Assembly: GCF_000518645.1 (NCBI RefSeq)
Contig: NZ_JADZ01000004.1
Span: forward strand, 310,001-374,000
Reading direction: 5' to 3'
Source of the DNA: Curvibacter gracilis ATCC BAA-807
GTDB taxonomy: Bacteria > Pseudomonadota > Gammaproteobacteria > Burkholderiales > Burkholderiaceae_C
DNA length: 64,000 nucleotides
Below, in pieces: positions 1 to 9,720 of this stretch (positions within the stretch are counted from its first letter, which is position 1; each line of letters opens with the position of its first letter). Below the pieces are notes generated by a model. It had not been told where the DNA came from. It saw only the letters and a list, made by a program, of their open reading frames with translations, and searched no databases. The position numbers and the translations under genes are program-made.

Positions 1-68
1 GCTGGTGCGAAAGTTTTGGTGAACTCATGCCGACATGCTGCAGCGGTCTGGGATGCCGCGCATCATAG

Positions 69-1682
69 TCAGTTGTGCGTGGCGCTGCTGGCGCCTGCTT
101 CGTTCAACTCGAGGCGCAACTGCCGCTTCAGCAGTTTGCCGCTGGGGTTCTTGGGCAGGGCATCGACAAACACCACGCGCTTGGGGCACTTGAAGCCGGC
201 CAGGTGGGTGCTGCAATGGGCCAGCACCTCGGCTTCGTTCAAGGTGTGGCCGGCTTTCACCACCACCACGGCGGTCACGGCCTCGACCCAGCGGGCATCG
301 GGCAGGCCCACCACCGCCACCTCGCTGACCTGGGGCAGGCGGTAGATGCTCTCTTCGACCTCGCGGCTGGCCACGTTCTCGCCGCCGGTCTTGATCATGT
401 CCTTCTTGCGGTCGACCACCGTGATGTAGCCCTCGGCGTCCACCGTGGCCAGGTCACCGCTGTGGAACCAGCCGCCTTCGAAGGCAGCGCGGGTGCGCTC
501 CTCGTCATGGAAGTAGCCCAGCATCAGGTGCGGCGATCGGTGCACGATCTCGCCTACCTCGCCAGGGGCCACATCGCGCATCTGGTCGTCGACCACGCGG
601 GTTTCGACGTTGGTGACGGCGCGCCCGCAGGAGCCTGGTTTGCGCAGCTGGTCTTCAGGGCCCAGCATCGTGGCCAGCGGCGCGATCTCGGTCTGGCCGT
701 ACAGGTTCCACAGTTGCACACGGGGCAGGCGCTGGGCCAGTTCCTTGAGCACCTCGACCGGCATGATCGAGGCGCCGTAATAGCCCTTGGCCAGGCTGGC
801 CAGCCGCGCCTCGCTGAACTGGGGCGAGCGCAGCAGGGCAATCCAGACGGTGGGCGGGGCGAAGAAACTGGTGATGCGGTGGGTTTCGATCAGGTCCAGC
901 AGGCGCTCGGCCACCGGGCGGCCGGTGATGATGTTGGTGGCCCCCACATAGATGGCGGGGCCGAAGAACACGTCGAGCTGGGCACAGTGGTACAGCGGCA
1001 GGGCGTGCAGCATCAGGTCGTCGCGGGCGATGGCCGCATCCATCACGCAGCTCACGTACTGCCACAGCACGGCGTCGTGGGTCAGCATGGCGCCCTTGGG
1101 GCTGGATTCGGTGCCACTGGTGTAGACGATCTGGGCCAGGTCGGTGCTGTCGGGGCCCGGGCCTGGCAGCGGCGCATCGCAGCGGGCCAAGGTGTTGAAG
1201 TCGAGCATGCCCTGCGCGGGCTCGGTGGACTCCTCGCTGGGCAGCCAGATGAACTGGCGCACCTGGGTCTGCAAGGTGGCCGCCTGGCGTGCCACGGGCG
1301 CGAACTCGGCGTCGGTGGCCAGGGTGCGGGCGCCGGCATGGCGCAGGATGAAGGCCACTTCGTCGGCCTTGAGCATGAAGTTGATGGGCACCAGCACGGC
1401 GCCCAGGCGGGCCAGGGCAAAGCGCATGGCCGCGAAGGCGTGCGAGTTGCGCGCCAGCAGGGCCACGTTGTCGCCCGGGGCGATGCCCTGCAATGCCAGG
1501 CCGGCGGCCAGTCGGCTGACCAGGGCGTCGAATTCGGCGTAGCTCCAGCGCGTGTTGCCGCACACGATGGCGGTCTTGTGGGGCAGGCGTTGTGCGGTGC
1601 GGCGCAGGATGTCGCCCAAGGTCTGGCGACGGCTGAGAGAGGGGTTCATGGCGGCGGCCCGGTTGGTCAGATCAGAGGGCAT
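69..1682 (-). CDS. Fatty-acid/long-chain acyl-CoA synthetase (AMP-forming)
   Basis: ATP-dependent activation of a carboxylic acid to its acyl-CoA through an acyl-adenylate. The 537-residue product has the ANL-superfamily order: the P-loop-like motif YTSGTESSPKG near residue 175 (SS replaces the more usual TG), YGQTE in the middle, the hinge/adenosine-binding stretch WFHSGDLATVDAEGY, then DRKKDMIKTGGENV, and a C-terminal PKNPSGKLLKR carrying the catalytic lysine. Start: the ATG at 1682 has GGGGAGG six bases upstream; the ATG at 1649 has no such site, and the longer open frame runs into the preceding gene. Length fits the family. A terminator-like hairpin at 1738-1779 separates it from the upstream gene, so it probably has its own promoter. 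The substrate cannot be told from sequence. Confidence 0.9.
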   Translation of the reverse strand: MPSDLTNRAAAMNPSLSRRQTLGDILRRTAQRLPHKTAIVCGNTRWSYAEFDALVSRLAAGLALQGIAPGDNVALLARNSHAFAAMRFALARLGAVLVPINFMLKADEVAFILRHAGARTLATDAEFAPVARQAATLQTQVRQFIWLPSEESTEPAQGMLDFNTLARCDAPLPGPGPDSTDLAQIVYTSGTESSPKGAMLTHDAVLWQYVSCVMDAAIARDDLMLHALPLYHCAQLDVFFGPAIYVGATNIITGRPVAERLLDLIETHRITSFFAPPTVWIALLRSPQFSEARLASLAKGYYGASIMPVEVLKELAQRLPRVQLWNLYGQTEIAPLATMLGPEDQLRKPGSCGRAVTNVETRVVDDQMRDVAPGEVGEIVHRSPHLMLGYFHDEERTRAAFEGGWFHSGDLATVDAEGYITVVDRKKDMIKTGGENVASREVEESIYRLPQVSEVAVVGLPDARWVEAVTAVVVVKAGHTLNEAEVLAHCSTHLAGFKCPKRVVFVDALPKNPSGKLLKRQLRLELNEAGASSATHN

Positions 1683-1737
1683 CTGAACCTCCCCAGCCGC
1701 CTCTGGCAATCGGTGAAAGCCTGGAGTGGCGAGCACG

Positions 1738-1779
1738 CAAAAAAGCCCCCGGCCGATGCGCGTTATCGGGTCGGGGGCT
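1738..1779 (-). terminator. Rho-independent terminator after the DUF6976-like gene
   Basis: On the minus strand a GC-rich hairpin is followed directly by a run of six T. The outer arms AGCCCCC/GGGGGCT pair perfectly and the inner arms nearly so (1744-1779); the T run is 1739-1744. It lies just past the stop at 1808, so it should end that transcript before the acyl-CoA synthetase gene. Confidence 0.75.
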
Positions 1780-1807
1780 GTGAGTGTCGGGCCGAATACC
1801 CGGGCGT

Positions 1808-2791
1808 TCAATGCACGCGCACGCTCACCATGGTCTGGTTCAGCAGTTGGTAGGCGATTTCGCCGAAGGTGATCGGGCCGGCCATGCCGCCGATGGCCTT
1901 GCCTTCGAGTTCGCCGAACACGAAGTTCAGGATGCAGTTGCACGACAGGGCCAGGCCGTCGGCGCTCTGGTCGGCCAGCTTGGCGCGGAAGGCGCCAGCA
2001 TAGTCGCCCACGGGCTTGGCAAAGCGGTAGTCCACCCCGGGGAAGACCGGTGCGTACAGCACCACCTTGCCGCCCGCTTCACCCACGCTTTGCAGCGAAG
2101 CGTTCACGTGGGCGCCGGCGAAGTCGCCCACCAGAGGCAGCTGGCCATTTTCGAGGCCGTGTTCGCGCACATAGGCCGCGAAGTTGGTGGGCTGGCCATT
2201 GACCAGGCACTGGCCCACTTCGAAGCTGGTCTGCTCGAACTGCAGCAGATCGCCCGTGCCGGGCTCGAACAGGTTGACGATTTCGATCGAAGCCAGCTTG
2301 TCATCGGGCAGCTTGACGTAGGCGACCACGACGCGGTCTTCGTACTTGGTGGCGGTGCGGCCGTCGTAGACCTTGGGCGTTGCGCTGCCGAGCTGCGACA
2401 GGTGCACGCCGGCAATCCAGCCCACGGTGGGCTTGATGAAGGCGTCTTCGAAGTTGGCGGCGCCGGCAGCAAATTTTTGATGCGAGCTGCTGCCGGCCGG
2501 GATGATGGTCACGGCAAAGCCGTTTTCGGGACCGTTGCGGCTGATGTCGCCCAGGGCCTCGGGACCATAGCTGGCAAAGCTCACTTCACCCACGGGGGAC
2601 AGGTCGGTGGCAAACACCTGGCCTTCTTGCACCACCACGCCGCCGGTGGGCACCATGAAATAGGGGATGGTGCCGCCGATCCAGTTGCCTGCAGGCAATT
2701 GGTCCAGAGCGGATTCGGGGCCGGCCAGGCTCAGCGGAGTGCCTTTGCGGATCAGTTCGGCCGCGGCTTGCACAGAGATCAGTTGGTTCAT
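1808..2791 (-). CDS. Conserved protein, resembles DUF6976/FIST-like family
   Basis: A 327-residue soluble protein with no signal peptide or membrane segment. The N-terminal stretch (SLAGPESALDQLPAGNWIGG) and the C-terminal stretch (CNCILNFVFGELEGK, then GPITFGEIAYQLLNQT) match from memory a betaproteobacterial family carried as DUF6976. The layout also recalls FIST sensory domains, but I cannot confirm that. GAGGAC sits six bases before the ATG. It begins 10 bases after the small gene at 2802-3017, so the two are probably one transcript, ended by the hairpin at 1738-1779. No function is assigned. Confidence 0.6.
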   Translation of the reverse strand: MNQLISVQAAAELIRKGTPLSLAGPESALDQLPAGNWIGGTIPYFMVPTGGVVVQEGQVFATDLSPVGEVSFASYGPEALGDISRNGPENGFAVTIIPAGSSSHQKFAAGAANFEDAFIKPTVGWIAGVHLSQLGSATPKVYDGRTATKYEDRVVVAYVKLPDDKLASIEIVNLFEPGTGDLLQFEQTSFEVGQCLVNGQPTNFAAYVREHGLENGQLPLVGDFAGAHVNASLQSVGEAGGKVVLYAPVFPGVDYRFAKPVGDYAGAFRAKLADQSADGLALSCNCILNFVFGELEGKAIGGMAGPITFGEIAYQLLNQTMVSVRVH

Positions 2792-2801
2792 GGTTCGGTC
2801 C

Positions 2802-3017
2802 TCAGAGGGTGGTCAGTTGGGCGACTTCGGTCGGGAGAATGCGTTCCCACTTCGTGAAGAAGGCGTGCAACTCGGCAGCCCGCGCGGGCAGGGGGTCGGT
2901 GCTGCGTTCGATGCGCTTGGCCAGCAGTTGGGTGCCCAGGTGCTGGGTGCGCAGTTTGCTGAGCCCGCCGGACGCCAGCCTTTGCCAGCAGGGGTGGTTG
3001 AGAGCCGGAATTGCCAT
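2802..3017 (-). CDS. Small hypothetical protein (71 aa)
   Basis: Unrecognised. The ATG at 3017 is preceded by GGAG at good spacing; a longer frame to 3047 lacks a site. The product is basic and probably helical, without membrane segment or signal. It is placed immediately upstream of the DUF6976-like gene (10-base gap) and is likely co-transcribed with it, so a joint role is possible. Coding status rests on the ribosome site, the tight spacing and the normal GC-rich codon use. Confidence 0.5.
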   Translation of the reverse strand: MAIPALNHPCWQRLASGGLSKLRTQHLGTQLLAKRIERSTDPLPARAAELHAFFTKWERILPTEVAQLTTL

Positions 3018-3307
3018 TTTGTGCTCCAGAGTTGTTGTGAGAATCAAAAATATCAGTTGATTTGCTGATGCTGTGTCAATTGTATCGCCAGTTTCATTTA
3101 AATGTCAAAAAATGAAACATTGCGAGGTTCAGATTAATGCTCAATTTGTACTGGGCCATCTTGATCAGGCTCAAAGATTGGATGCCGCAGACGCTGTTCG
3201 TGACGCGTCTTGGCAGGTCTGCTTGCGCTGAGTCATGGTTTCGCAGCGGGGCCGTTCTAGAGTCAGGGTGCGCAAGATCTCGCGCACACCCCTTCAGGAG
3301 CCAGCCC
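3018..3307. promoter_or_regulatory. Divergent intergenic region with 9-bp inverted repeat
   Basis: This AT-rich stretch lies between the small gene at 3017 (minus) and the alcohol dehydrogenase at 3308 (plus). It holds a perfect inverted repeat: GTTTCATTT at 3091-3099 and AAATGAAAC at 3110-3118, with a 10-base spacer. It could be an operator for one or both divergent units. No regulator is adjacent on this side; the LacI gene at 4422-5429 is the nearest, but the repeat lacks the central CG of LacI-type operators. I saw no coding frame here. Confidence 0.45.
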
Positions 3308-4405
3308 ATGAGTACCTTGATGAAAGCCGCCGTCTTTGTTGAACCCGGCCGCATTGAACTGGTCGACAAGCGCATCCCCGATGTCGGGCCCAACGATGCC
3401 CTGCTGCGCATCACCACCACGACCATCTGTGGCACCGACGTGCACATCCTCAAGGGCGAGTACCCGGTGGCCCGGGGCCTGACCGTGGGCCATGAGCCGG
3501 TGGGTGTGATCGAGAAATTGGGCAGCGCCGTGCAGGGCTATCAAGAGGGGCAGCGCGTGATTGCGGGGGCCATCTGCCCCAACTTCAACTCGTATGCCGC
3601 GCAGGACGGCGCCGCCTCGCAGGACGGCAGCTACCTGGTGCCCCAGGGCCTGTGTGGCTGCCACGGTTTCAAGGCCACGGCGGGCTGGCGCTTCGGCAAC
3701 CTGATCGATGGCACCCAGGCCGAGTACGTGCTGGTGCCCGATGCCCAGGCCAATCTGGCTCCGATCCCGGATGGCCTGACCGATGAGCAGGTGCTGATGT
3801 GCCCCGACATCATGTCCACCGGTTTCAAGGGCGCCGAGAACGCCAACATCCGCATCGGCGACACCGTGGTGGTGTTTGCCCAGGGCCCGATCGGCCTGTG
3901 CGCCACGGCCGGCGCGCGCCTGCTGGGCGCGACCACCATCATTGCGGTGGACGGCAATGCGCACCGACTGGGCATCTCGAAGCAGCTGGGGGCCGATGTG
4001 ACCCTGAACATCCATGACTGCGATGTGGTGGCCGAGGTGCTGAAGCTCACCGGCGGGCGCGGGGCCGATTCGGCCATCGAGGCCCTGGGCACCCAGGCCA
4101 CCTTTGAAGCGGGTCTGCGCGTGATCAAACCCGGGGGCACCTTGTCGAGCCTGGGCGTGTACTCCAGCGATCTGACGATCCCGCTGTCGGCCTTTGCCGC
4201 CGGGCTGGGCGACCACCGCATCAACACCGCCCTGTGCCCGGGCGGCAAGGAGCGCATGCGCCGCCTGATGAACGTGCTGGCCTCAGGCCGGCTGGACCTG
4301 GGGGTGCTGGTGACCCACCACTATCCCTTGGAGCAGATCGTGGCCGCCTACGATCTGTTCTCGCACCAGCGCGACGGCGTGCTCAAGGTGGCGATCAAGC
4401 CTTGA
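3308..4405 (+). CDS. Zinc-dependent secondary-alcohol dehydrogenase family protein
   Basis: NAD(P)-dependent oxidation of an alcohol to a ketone or aldehyde by a medium-chain dehydrogenase (365 aa). Catalytic-zinc ligands of the isopropanol/Thermoanaerobacter ADH type are visible: Cys in TICGTDVH (about residue 40), GHEP (about 64), and Asp in CPDIMSTGFKGAE (about 165). The Rossmann motif is degenerate (FAQGPIGLCA). The family tail LCPGGKERMRRL is present. The start at 3308 has AGGAG seven bases upstream; the frame stays open further upstream without a site. It converges on the LacI regulator at 4422, 16 bases away. The substrate is unknown. Confidence 0.88.
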   Translation: MSTLMKAAVFVEPGRIELVDKRIPDVGPNDALLRITTTTICGTDVHILKGEYPVARGLTVGHEPVGVIEKLGSAVQGYQEGQRVIAGAICPNFNSYAAQDGAASQDGSYLVPQGLCGCHGFKATAGWRFGNLIDGTQAEYVLVPDAQANLAPIPDGLTDEQVLMCPDIMSTGFKGAENANIRIGDTVVVFAQGPIGLCATAGARLLGATTIIAVDGNAHRLGISKQLGADVTLNIHDCDVVAEVLKLTGGRGADSAIEALGTQATFEAGLRVIKPGGTLSSLGVYSSDLTIPLSAFAAGLGDHRINTALCPGGKERMRRLMNVLASGRLDLGVLVTHHYPLEQIVAAYDLFSHQRDGVLKVAIKP

Positions 4406-4421
4406 GCCTCGGGCCCTGGCT

Positions 4422-5429
4422 TCAGGGGTTCTGGGCCGTCGAGGCGCGCTCCAGGATCTGGAAGCCGATGTCCACGATGGGCTGCTGGGGCGTGTGGCCG
4501 GCACAGCGCTCCAGGATCAGCCGGGCCGAGAGTTCGCCGATCAGACGTCCGTCCACGCTCACCGTGGTCAGGGCCGGCTCGACATGGGCCGAAAACTCGG
4601 CATTGCCAAAGCCGCACAGGGCCAGGTCCTGCGGCACGCGCAGGCCGCGGGCCTGGGCCTCGATCATCACGCCTTGCGCCATCTGGTCGGAGCTGCAGTA
4701 GATGGCCTGCAGGTCGGGCGCCTGCGCCAGCAACTGGCTCAGGGCCTGGCGCCCCAGGGCCAGGCCGCTGGGGGCCGGCACGAAGGCGGTGGGCACCTCA
4801 CGCCCCCAGGTGGCCACAAAGCCCTCGCAGCGTTGGCGGGCCCGGTGGTCGTCGGCGCTGGCAATGCCCACCCGCTTCCAGCCCTTGCTCAGAAAGTAGC
4901 CGGCGATGGCGCCACCCACCTTGAGGTGCGAGAAACCCACCAGCATGTCGACCGGCCGGTCGCTGTAATCCCAGGATTCGACCACTGGAATGCCGGCCTG
5001 CACCAGGCGCTCGCGCGCCGAGGCCGAGCCCACCAAACCGGCCATGAACAGGCCGTCGGGGCGGCGGCTGATCATGGTGTTGATCAGGGCGTCTTCACGG
5101 GCCTGGTTGTAGCCGCTCTGCCCCACGATGAGCTGGTAGCCCGCCTGGGCCAGCGTGTCGGTCAAGGCCTGCAGCGTGGGCAGAAACTGCGCCACCGACA
5201 CCGCGGGCAGAATGCCCGCGATCATCTGGCTTTTACGCGATTTCAGGCCCCCCGCCAGCAGGTTGGGCAGGTAGCCGGTGGCGGCCACGGCCAGCTTCAC
5301 GCGCTCCAAGGTCTTGTCGGACACCAGCTCAGGCTTGCTCAGGGCGCGCGAGGCCGTGATCAGGGACACGCCGGCCTCACGGGCAACGTCGTGCAGGGTG
5401 GCCGCTTTCTTGGGTGCTGTGGTCTTCAT
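4422..5429 (-). CDS. LacI family transcriptional regulator
   Basis: A 335-residue repressor-type regulator. The N-terminal helix-turn-helix and hinge are clear (LHDVAREAGVSLITASRALS, residues about 11-30). A periplasmic-binding-protein-like effector domain follows (GFSHLKVGGAIAGYFLSKGW, then GFGNAEFSAHVEPALTTV). The order is typical of gluconate/sugar-acid regulators of the GntR(LacI) subgroup. The start at 5429 gives the usual length; no strong ribosome site is visible. It is convergent with the alcohol dehydrogenase, so its target may lie elsewhere. A LacI-style palindrome with central CG lies far away upstream of garD (44545-44558). Confidence 0.9.
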   Translation of the reverse strand: MKTTAPKKAATLHDVAREAGVSLITASRALSKPELVSDKTLERVKLAVAATGYLPNLLAGGLKSRKSQMIAGILPAVSVAQFLPTLQALTDTLAQAGYQLIVGQSGYNQAREDALINTMISRRPDGLFMAGLVGSASARERLVQAGIPVVESWDYSDRPVDMLVGFSHLKVGGAIAGYFLSKGWKRVGIASADDHRARQRCEGFVATWGREVPTAFVPAPSGLALGRQALSQLLAQAPDLQAIYCSSDQMAQGVMIEAQARGLRVPQDLALCGFGNAEFSAHVEPALTTVSVDGRLIGELSARLILERCAGHTPQQPIVDIGFQILERASTAQNP

Positions 5430-5476
5430 CGGGTGCTTGCTGCAGATTACCGGCCAGCGTACCAGACCTGAGCCCC

Positions 5477-6508
5477 TCAGTTGACGGTGGCGTCCAGCTT
5501 GACCTTGGTCTGTTCTTCGCTGGCGCAATGCATGCCCAGGCGTTGCAGCAACTGCCGGTCTTTCTCGGCCTGCGGATTGCTCGTGGTGAGCAGCTTGTCG
5601 CCATAGAACATGCTATTGGCGCCGGCCAGAAAGCACAGCGTCTGCAGGGCTTCGGGCATCTCTTCGCGCCCGGCCGACAGGCGCACCATGGCACGCGGCA
5701 TGCAGATGCGCGCCACCGCGATCATGCGCACGAACTCCAGCGGGTCCAGCGTCTGCGTGCCGGCCAGGGGCGTGCCCTCGACCTGCACCAGGTTGTTGAT
5801 GGGCACCGATTCGGGGTAGGGCTGCAGATTGGCCAGTTGCACAATCAGGCCAGCGCGCTCGCGGCGCGACTCGCCCATGCCCACGATGCCGCCCGAGCAG
5901 ACCTTCAGGCCCACATCGCGCACCCGCTCCAGGGTGTCGAGCCGATCCTGGTAGGTGCGGGTGGTGATGATCTGGCCATAGAACTCGGGCGAGGTGTCCA
6001 GGTTGTGGTTGTAGTAGTCCAGCCCGGCCTCACGCAGCTGCTCGGCCTGGCCGTCGGCCAGCATGCCGGCGGTCAGGCAGGTCTCCAGGCCCAGGGCCTT
6101 GACCTCGCTGATCATCTCGCCGATGGCCTCGACATGGCGCGGCTTGGGCGCGCGCCAGGCCGCACCCATGCAAAAGCGCGTGGCCCCGTTGGCCTTGGCG
6201 GCGCGGGCCGCCTCCAGCACCTCGGCCAGGGGCAGCAGCTTGTCGGCCTTCAGGCCGGTGTCGAAATGGGCCGATTGAGGGCAGTACTTGCAGTCCTCCT
6301 CGCAGCCCCCGGTCTTGATCGACAGCAGGGTGGACAGCTGGATGGCATTGGGGTCGAAATGTTCGCGGTGCACCTGCTGGGCGCGGTACATCAGGTCGTT
6401 GAAGGGCAGCTCCAGCAGGGCCAGCACCTGGGCCACGCTCCAGGGCTGGGCGTTGAGGCGGTCGGCGTCGGTGGTGGGGGTGCGGGTTTGGATCTGGTTC
6501 GGGTTCAT
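5477..6508 (-). CDS. bioB: Biotin synthase BioB
   Basis: Radical-SAM enzyme inserting sulfur into dethiobiotin, the last step of biotin synthesis. The 343-aa product has the CxxxCxxC [4Fe-4S] motif ([16 protein letters not shown], about residues 70-85). Further conserved blocks are [28 protein letters not shown] and [16 protein letters not shown], and RLSAGRE supplies the Arg that contacts the second cluster. It is the last gene of the operon. Its ATG overlaps the bioD stop by four bases (ATGA), a sign of translational coupling. Confidence 0.97.
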   Translation of the reverse strand: MNPNQIQTRTPTTDADRLNAQPWSVAQVLALLELPFNDLMYRAQQVHREHFDPNAIQLSTLLSIKTGGCEEDCKYCPQSAHFDTGLKADKLLPLAEVLEAARAAKANGATRFCMGAAWRAPKPRHVEAIGEMISEVKALGLETCLTAGMLADGQAEQLREAGLDYYNHNLDTSPEFYGQIITTRTYQDRLDTLERVRDVGLKVCSGGIVGMGESRRERAGLIVQLANLQPYPESVPINNLVQVEGTPLAGTQTLDPLEFVRMIAVARICMPRAMVRLSAGREEMPEALQTLCFLAGANSMFYGDKLLTTSNPQAEKDRQLLQRLGMHCASEEQTKVKLDATVN

Positions 6509-7197
6509 GGGTTTTCCAATGCCTGACGCAATGCGTTCATGTTCAAGTGGGCGGCCACGGCTGCCGGGGAAGGGTTTGCCAGTCGCGGCACATGGCCCCA
6601 GCAGGGAGCCTGCAATTCTGCCTTCAATGTCTGCAGGTTGGGATCGGCGTGTGACAGGTTGGGATCCACGGTGTTTGCCACCCAACCGGCCAGGGTCAAT
6701 CCGCGGGCCTGGATGGCCTCTGCGCTCAGCAAGGCGTGGTTGATGCAGCCCAGGCGCAGGCCCACCACCAGCACCACAGGAAGGCCCAGGTCGCAGGCCA
6801 GGTCGGCAGTGTCCCAGTCGGCTGTGAGCGGCACCCGAAAACCACCGACACCTTCGACAAAGCCCAGTTCGGCCAAGCCCAGAGTCTGCTGCACTGCGCG
6901 CAGCAAGGCGGCCCGATCGACACGCACCCCTTCCAGTTGGGCCGCAATGTGGGGGGCGCAGGCCTCGCGCAACTGCAAGGGGCCGACCTGCTGTGCGCTC
7001 AGGGGCAGGTTGGTGGCGGCCAGCAGACGCTGCACGTCGTCATTGATCCATTGCCCGTCCACCAGCGCCTGGCCTGCGGCCACGGGCTTCACGGCCACGC
7101 TGCGCAGGCCCATCTGCACGCCCAGGCGGGTCAGCCCGGCGGTGACGGCCGTCTTGCCGATCTCGGTGTCGGTGCCAGTGACGAAGAAGGCCTTCAT
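6505..7197 (-). CDS. bioD: Dethiobiotin synthetase BioD
   Basis: ATP-dependent carboxylation and ring closure of 7,8-diaminopelargonic acid to dethiobiotin. The 230-aa product starts [18 protein letters not shown], the P-loop GTDTEIGKT being diagnostic. VKPVAAG and [10 protein letters not shown] are the other conserved blocks. The start at 7197 overlaps the bioF stop as ATGA, and its own stop overlaps bioB's ATG in the same way. Confidence 0.95.
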   Translation of the reverse strand: MKAFFVTGTDTEIGKTAVTAGLTRLGVQMGLRSVAVKPVAAGQALVDGQWINDDVQRLLAATNLPLSAQQVGPLQLREACAPHIAAQLEGVRVDRAALLRAVQQTLGLAELGFVEGVGGFRVPLTADWDTADLACDLGLPVVLVVGLRLGCINHALLSAEAIQARGLTLAGWVANTVDPNLSHADPNLQTLKAELQAPCWGHVPRLANPSPAAVAAHLNMNALRQALENP

Positions 7198-8417
7198 GGG
7201 GTCTCCAGCTGGTTGGCCAGCGTGTGCAGCGCCTGCAGCAATCGGGCCACATCGGCGGCCGAGTGGGTGGCGCACAGCGTGATGCGAAGGCGGGCCTCGC
7301 CCGGCGCCACCGTGGGGGGACGGATGCCGGGCACGCGCAGGCCGGCCTGGTCCAATGCGGCGGCCAGGGCCATGACGGTGTCGTTGCGGCCCACCACCAG
7401 GGGCTGGATCGGGGTGGGCGACGGCATCAGGCGCCAGGGCAGGTGGGGGAAAGCCTGCAGCAGCTCGGTCACGCCGGCGCTGAATTGCTGCTGCAAGGCC
7501 TGCAGGCGGGCCCGGCGATGCTGGCCCAGTTCGCCCTCGATCAAGGCCAGGCTGGTCAGCAGTGCGTGGTTCACCGCAGGCAGCGAGGCGGTGGTGAAGA
7601 TGTAGGGGCGGGCGGCCTGCAACAGGTAGGCAATGATGCGCTCGTGGGCCACCACAAAGGCCCCGCTCAGCCCCGCGGCCTTGCCCAGGGTGCCGAGCAG
7701 GATGATGCGCTGGTTGCGCAGCCCGAAGTGCTCCAGCGTGCCCCGGCCCCGTTGGCCCAGCACGCCAAAGCCGTGCGCGTCGTCCAGGATCAGCCAGGCA
7801 TCGAACTCTTCGGCCAGCGCCAGCAGCGCCGGCACGGGGGCGATGTCGCCATCCATGCTGAACACGGTGTCGCTGACGATCAACTTCACCTTGGCCCGGC
7901 TGGCCATCAACTGGGCGCGCAGCGCTGCCATGTCGGCGTGGGCATAGCGCTGCACCGGGGCCTTGGCCAGGCGCATGCCATCGATCAGCGAGGCGTGGTT
8001 GAGGGCGTCCGAGAACATCTCGGCCTCGGCGTCGCCCAGGGTGGCGGTGACAGCCAGGTTGGCCATGTAGCCGGTGCTGAAGCCCAGGCAGCGCGCCTCG
8101 GGCACATGGGGCTCGAACCACCTGGCCAGCGTGTGCTCCAGGGCCTCATGGGCCTCGGTGTGGCCGCTGACCAGGTGCGAAGCACCGGCTCCACCGGCCC
8201 AGCGCTGTGCGCCCTCGGCCAGTGCGGTGGCGATGCTGGGGTGGCTGGCCAGGCCCAGGTAGTCATTGGAGCAGAACATCAGTTGCTCGCGGGCTTGGCC
8301 GTCCGGGCCGCTCAGTGTCTGGCGGGGTGCCGTGGGCGTGTGGGCCACCCGCTGCACGCGGGTCTGGCCACGCGCGGCAATCGCGTCGAGCTGGGTTTGC
8401 AAGTGTTCAAGCAGCAT
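7194..8417 (-). CDS. bioF: 8-amino-7-oxononanoate synthase BioF
   Basis: PLP enzyme condensing pimeloyl thioester with L-alanine. The 407-aa alpha-oxoamine synthase pattern is complete: FCSNDYLGLASHP, GAGASHLVSGH, DDAHGFGVLG and GTLGKAAGLSGAF with the Schiff-base lysine. It begins inside the last 11 bases of bioA and overlaps bioD by four bases. No bioC or bioH is present, so pimeloyl precursor genes must lie elsewhere. Confidence 0.95.
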   Translation of the reverse strand: MLLEHLQTQLDAIAARGQTRVQRVAHTPTAPRQTLSGPDGQAREQLMFCSNDYLGLASHPSIATALAEGAQRWAGGAGASHLVSGHTEAHEALEHTLARWFEPHVPEARCLGFSTGYMANLAVTATLGDAEAEMFSDALNHASLIDGMRLAKAPVQRYAHADMAALRAQLMASRAKVKLIVSDTVFSMDGDIAPVPALLALAEEFDAWLILDDAHGFGVLGQRGRGTLEHFGLRNQRIILLGTLGKAAGLSGAFVVAHERIIAYLLQAARPYIFTTASLPAVNHALLTSLALIEGELGQHRRARLQALQQQFSAGVTELLQAFPHLPWRLMPSPTPIQPLVVGRNDTVMALAAALDQAGLRVPGIRPPTVAPGEARLRITLCATHSAADVARLLQALHTLANQLETP

Positions 8418-9720
8418 GGTGCAGCACCTCGTCCAGGGTGTGGGTGACGGCGCTGGCCAGGAATCGGGCCGCCTCGTCGTCGATCAGGTAGGGCGGCATC
8501 AGGTACACGGTGGCCCCGATGGGGCGTATCAGCAGTTCGCGCTGGCGGGCCGCCAGGTGAAAGCGCTCACTGAAGCGCTCGCCCGCATCGCTCACGTCGA
8601 ACGCCAGGATCATGCCGCGCTGGCGCAGGTGGCGCACCCGGGGGTGATCGGCCAGCGGAGCAAAGGCTTGGGCCAGGGCGGCGGCCTGAACCCGGTTGGT
8701 TTCGATCTGGCCTGCATCGAAGCGGTCCAGCACCGCATTGGCGGCCGCGCAGGCCAGGGCGTTGCCGCTGTAGGAGTGCGAGTGCAGAAAGCCCCGTGCC
8801 ACGTCCTGGCTCCAGAAGGCCTGGTACACCGCATCGGTCGTCAACACCAGCGACAGCGGCAGGGTGCCCCCCGTGATGCCCTTGGACAGGGTGATGAAGT
8901 CGGGCCAGTGCGCGGTGTCGACCTGCTCCCAGGCAAAAAAGGTACCGGTGCGGCCGCAACCCACGGCGATCTCGTCGGCAATCAGATGCACACCGGCCTC
9001 ACGTGTCAGGGTCCGCACGGCGCGCAGGTAGTCGGGCGAGTGCATCACCATGCCGGCCGCGCATTGCACCAGGGGCTCGACGATCACCGCTGCGATCTGC
9101 GGGCCGCGCTCCTGCAGGAGATCGCTCAGGGCCTGCAGGGCGGCGGCTTCGTTGCCCAGGCGGCTGTCGGGTGATTCGACGATGTGGGCCCGCATCAGCA
9201 AGGGGTCGTAGGCATCGCGGAACACCGCCACGTCGGTCACGGCCAGGGCGCCCAGGGTTTCGCCGTGGTAGCCCTTGCGCAGGCACACAAACTCGCGCCG
9301 CTCGGCCTGCCCCAGATTGCGCCTGCTGTGAAAGCTCTGCTTGAGCGCAATCTCGACGGCGCTGGCACCGTCGGAGGCAAAGAAGACATGGCCCAGGGCA
9401 CCACCGGTGCGCTGGCCCAGGCGCTCGCCCAGGCGCACCGCAGGTTCATGCGTGCAGCCCGCCAGCATCACATGGGGCAGGGTGTCGAGCTGAGCCTTGA
9501 TGGCGGTGTTCAGCCCGGCATCGGAGTGGCCGAACAGATTCACCCACCAGGCGCTGTTGGCATCGAAGTAGCGCCGACCCGCGCTGTCGTGCAGCCAGGG
9601 GCCCTGGCCACGGACCATGGGCAGGGGCGGAACTTGTTCTGCCCGAGCCATCTGGGTGCAGGGGTGCCATACGGCAGCCAGGGAGCGGCGTTGCCAATCG
9701 GCTTGTGCTTCATGCGTCAT
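8407..9720 (-). CDS. bioA: Adenosylmethionine-8-amino-7-oxononanoate transaminase BioA
   Basis: PLP transaminase giving 7,8-diaminopelargonate with SAM as amino donor. The 437-aa product carries VWHPCTQM (residue about 17), the class-III signature around LIADEIAVGCGRTGTFFAWEQ, and TLSKGITGG with the PLP lysine. It is the first gene of the biotin operon (A-F-D-B on the minus strand). The promoter should lie in 9721-9846. I saw no recognisable BirA, BioR or BioQ operator there. The start at 9720 fits family length; a longer frame to 9801 is not supported by a ribosome site. Confidence 0.95.
   Translation of the reverse strand: MTHEAQADWQRRSLAAVWHPCTQMARAEQVPPLPMVRGQGPWLHDSAGRRYFDANSAWWVNLFGHSDAGLNTAIKAQLDTLPHVMLAGCTHEPAVRLGERLGQRTGGALGHVFFASDGASAVEIALKQSFHSRRNLGQAERREFVCLRKGYHGETLGALAVTDVAVFRDAYDPLLMRAHIVESPDSRLGNEAAALQALSDLLQERGPQIAAVIVEPLVQCAAGMVMHSPDYLRAVRTLTREAGVHLIADEIAVGCGRTGTFFAWEQVDTAHWPDFITLSKGITGGTLPLSLVLTTDAVYQAFWSQDVARGFLHSHSYSGNALACAAANAVLDRFDAGQIETNRVQAAALAQAFAPLADHPRVRHLRQRGMILAFDVSDAGERFSERFHLAARQRELLIRPIGATVYLMPPYLIDDEAARFLASAVTHTLDEVLHHAA

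Noticed and set aside
75..1853. Long plus-strand open frame (592 aa) opposite the acyl-CoA synthetase
   Set aside because: His/Gly/Gln-rich low-complexity translation with no family motif; it is the antisense shadow of a clear gene in GC-rich DNA. The same holds for 35938-37824 and 51572-53413 on the minus strand, and 29626-31227 on the plus strand.
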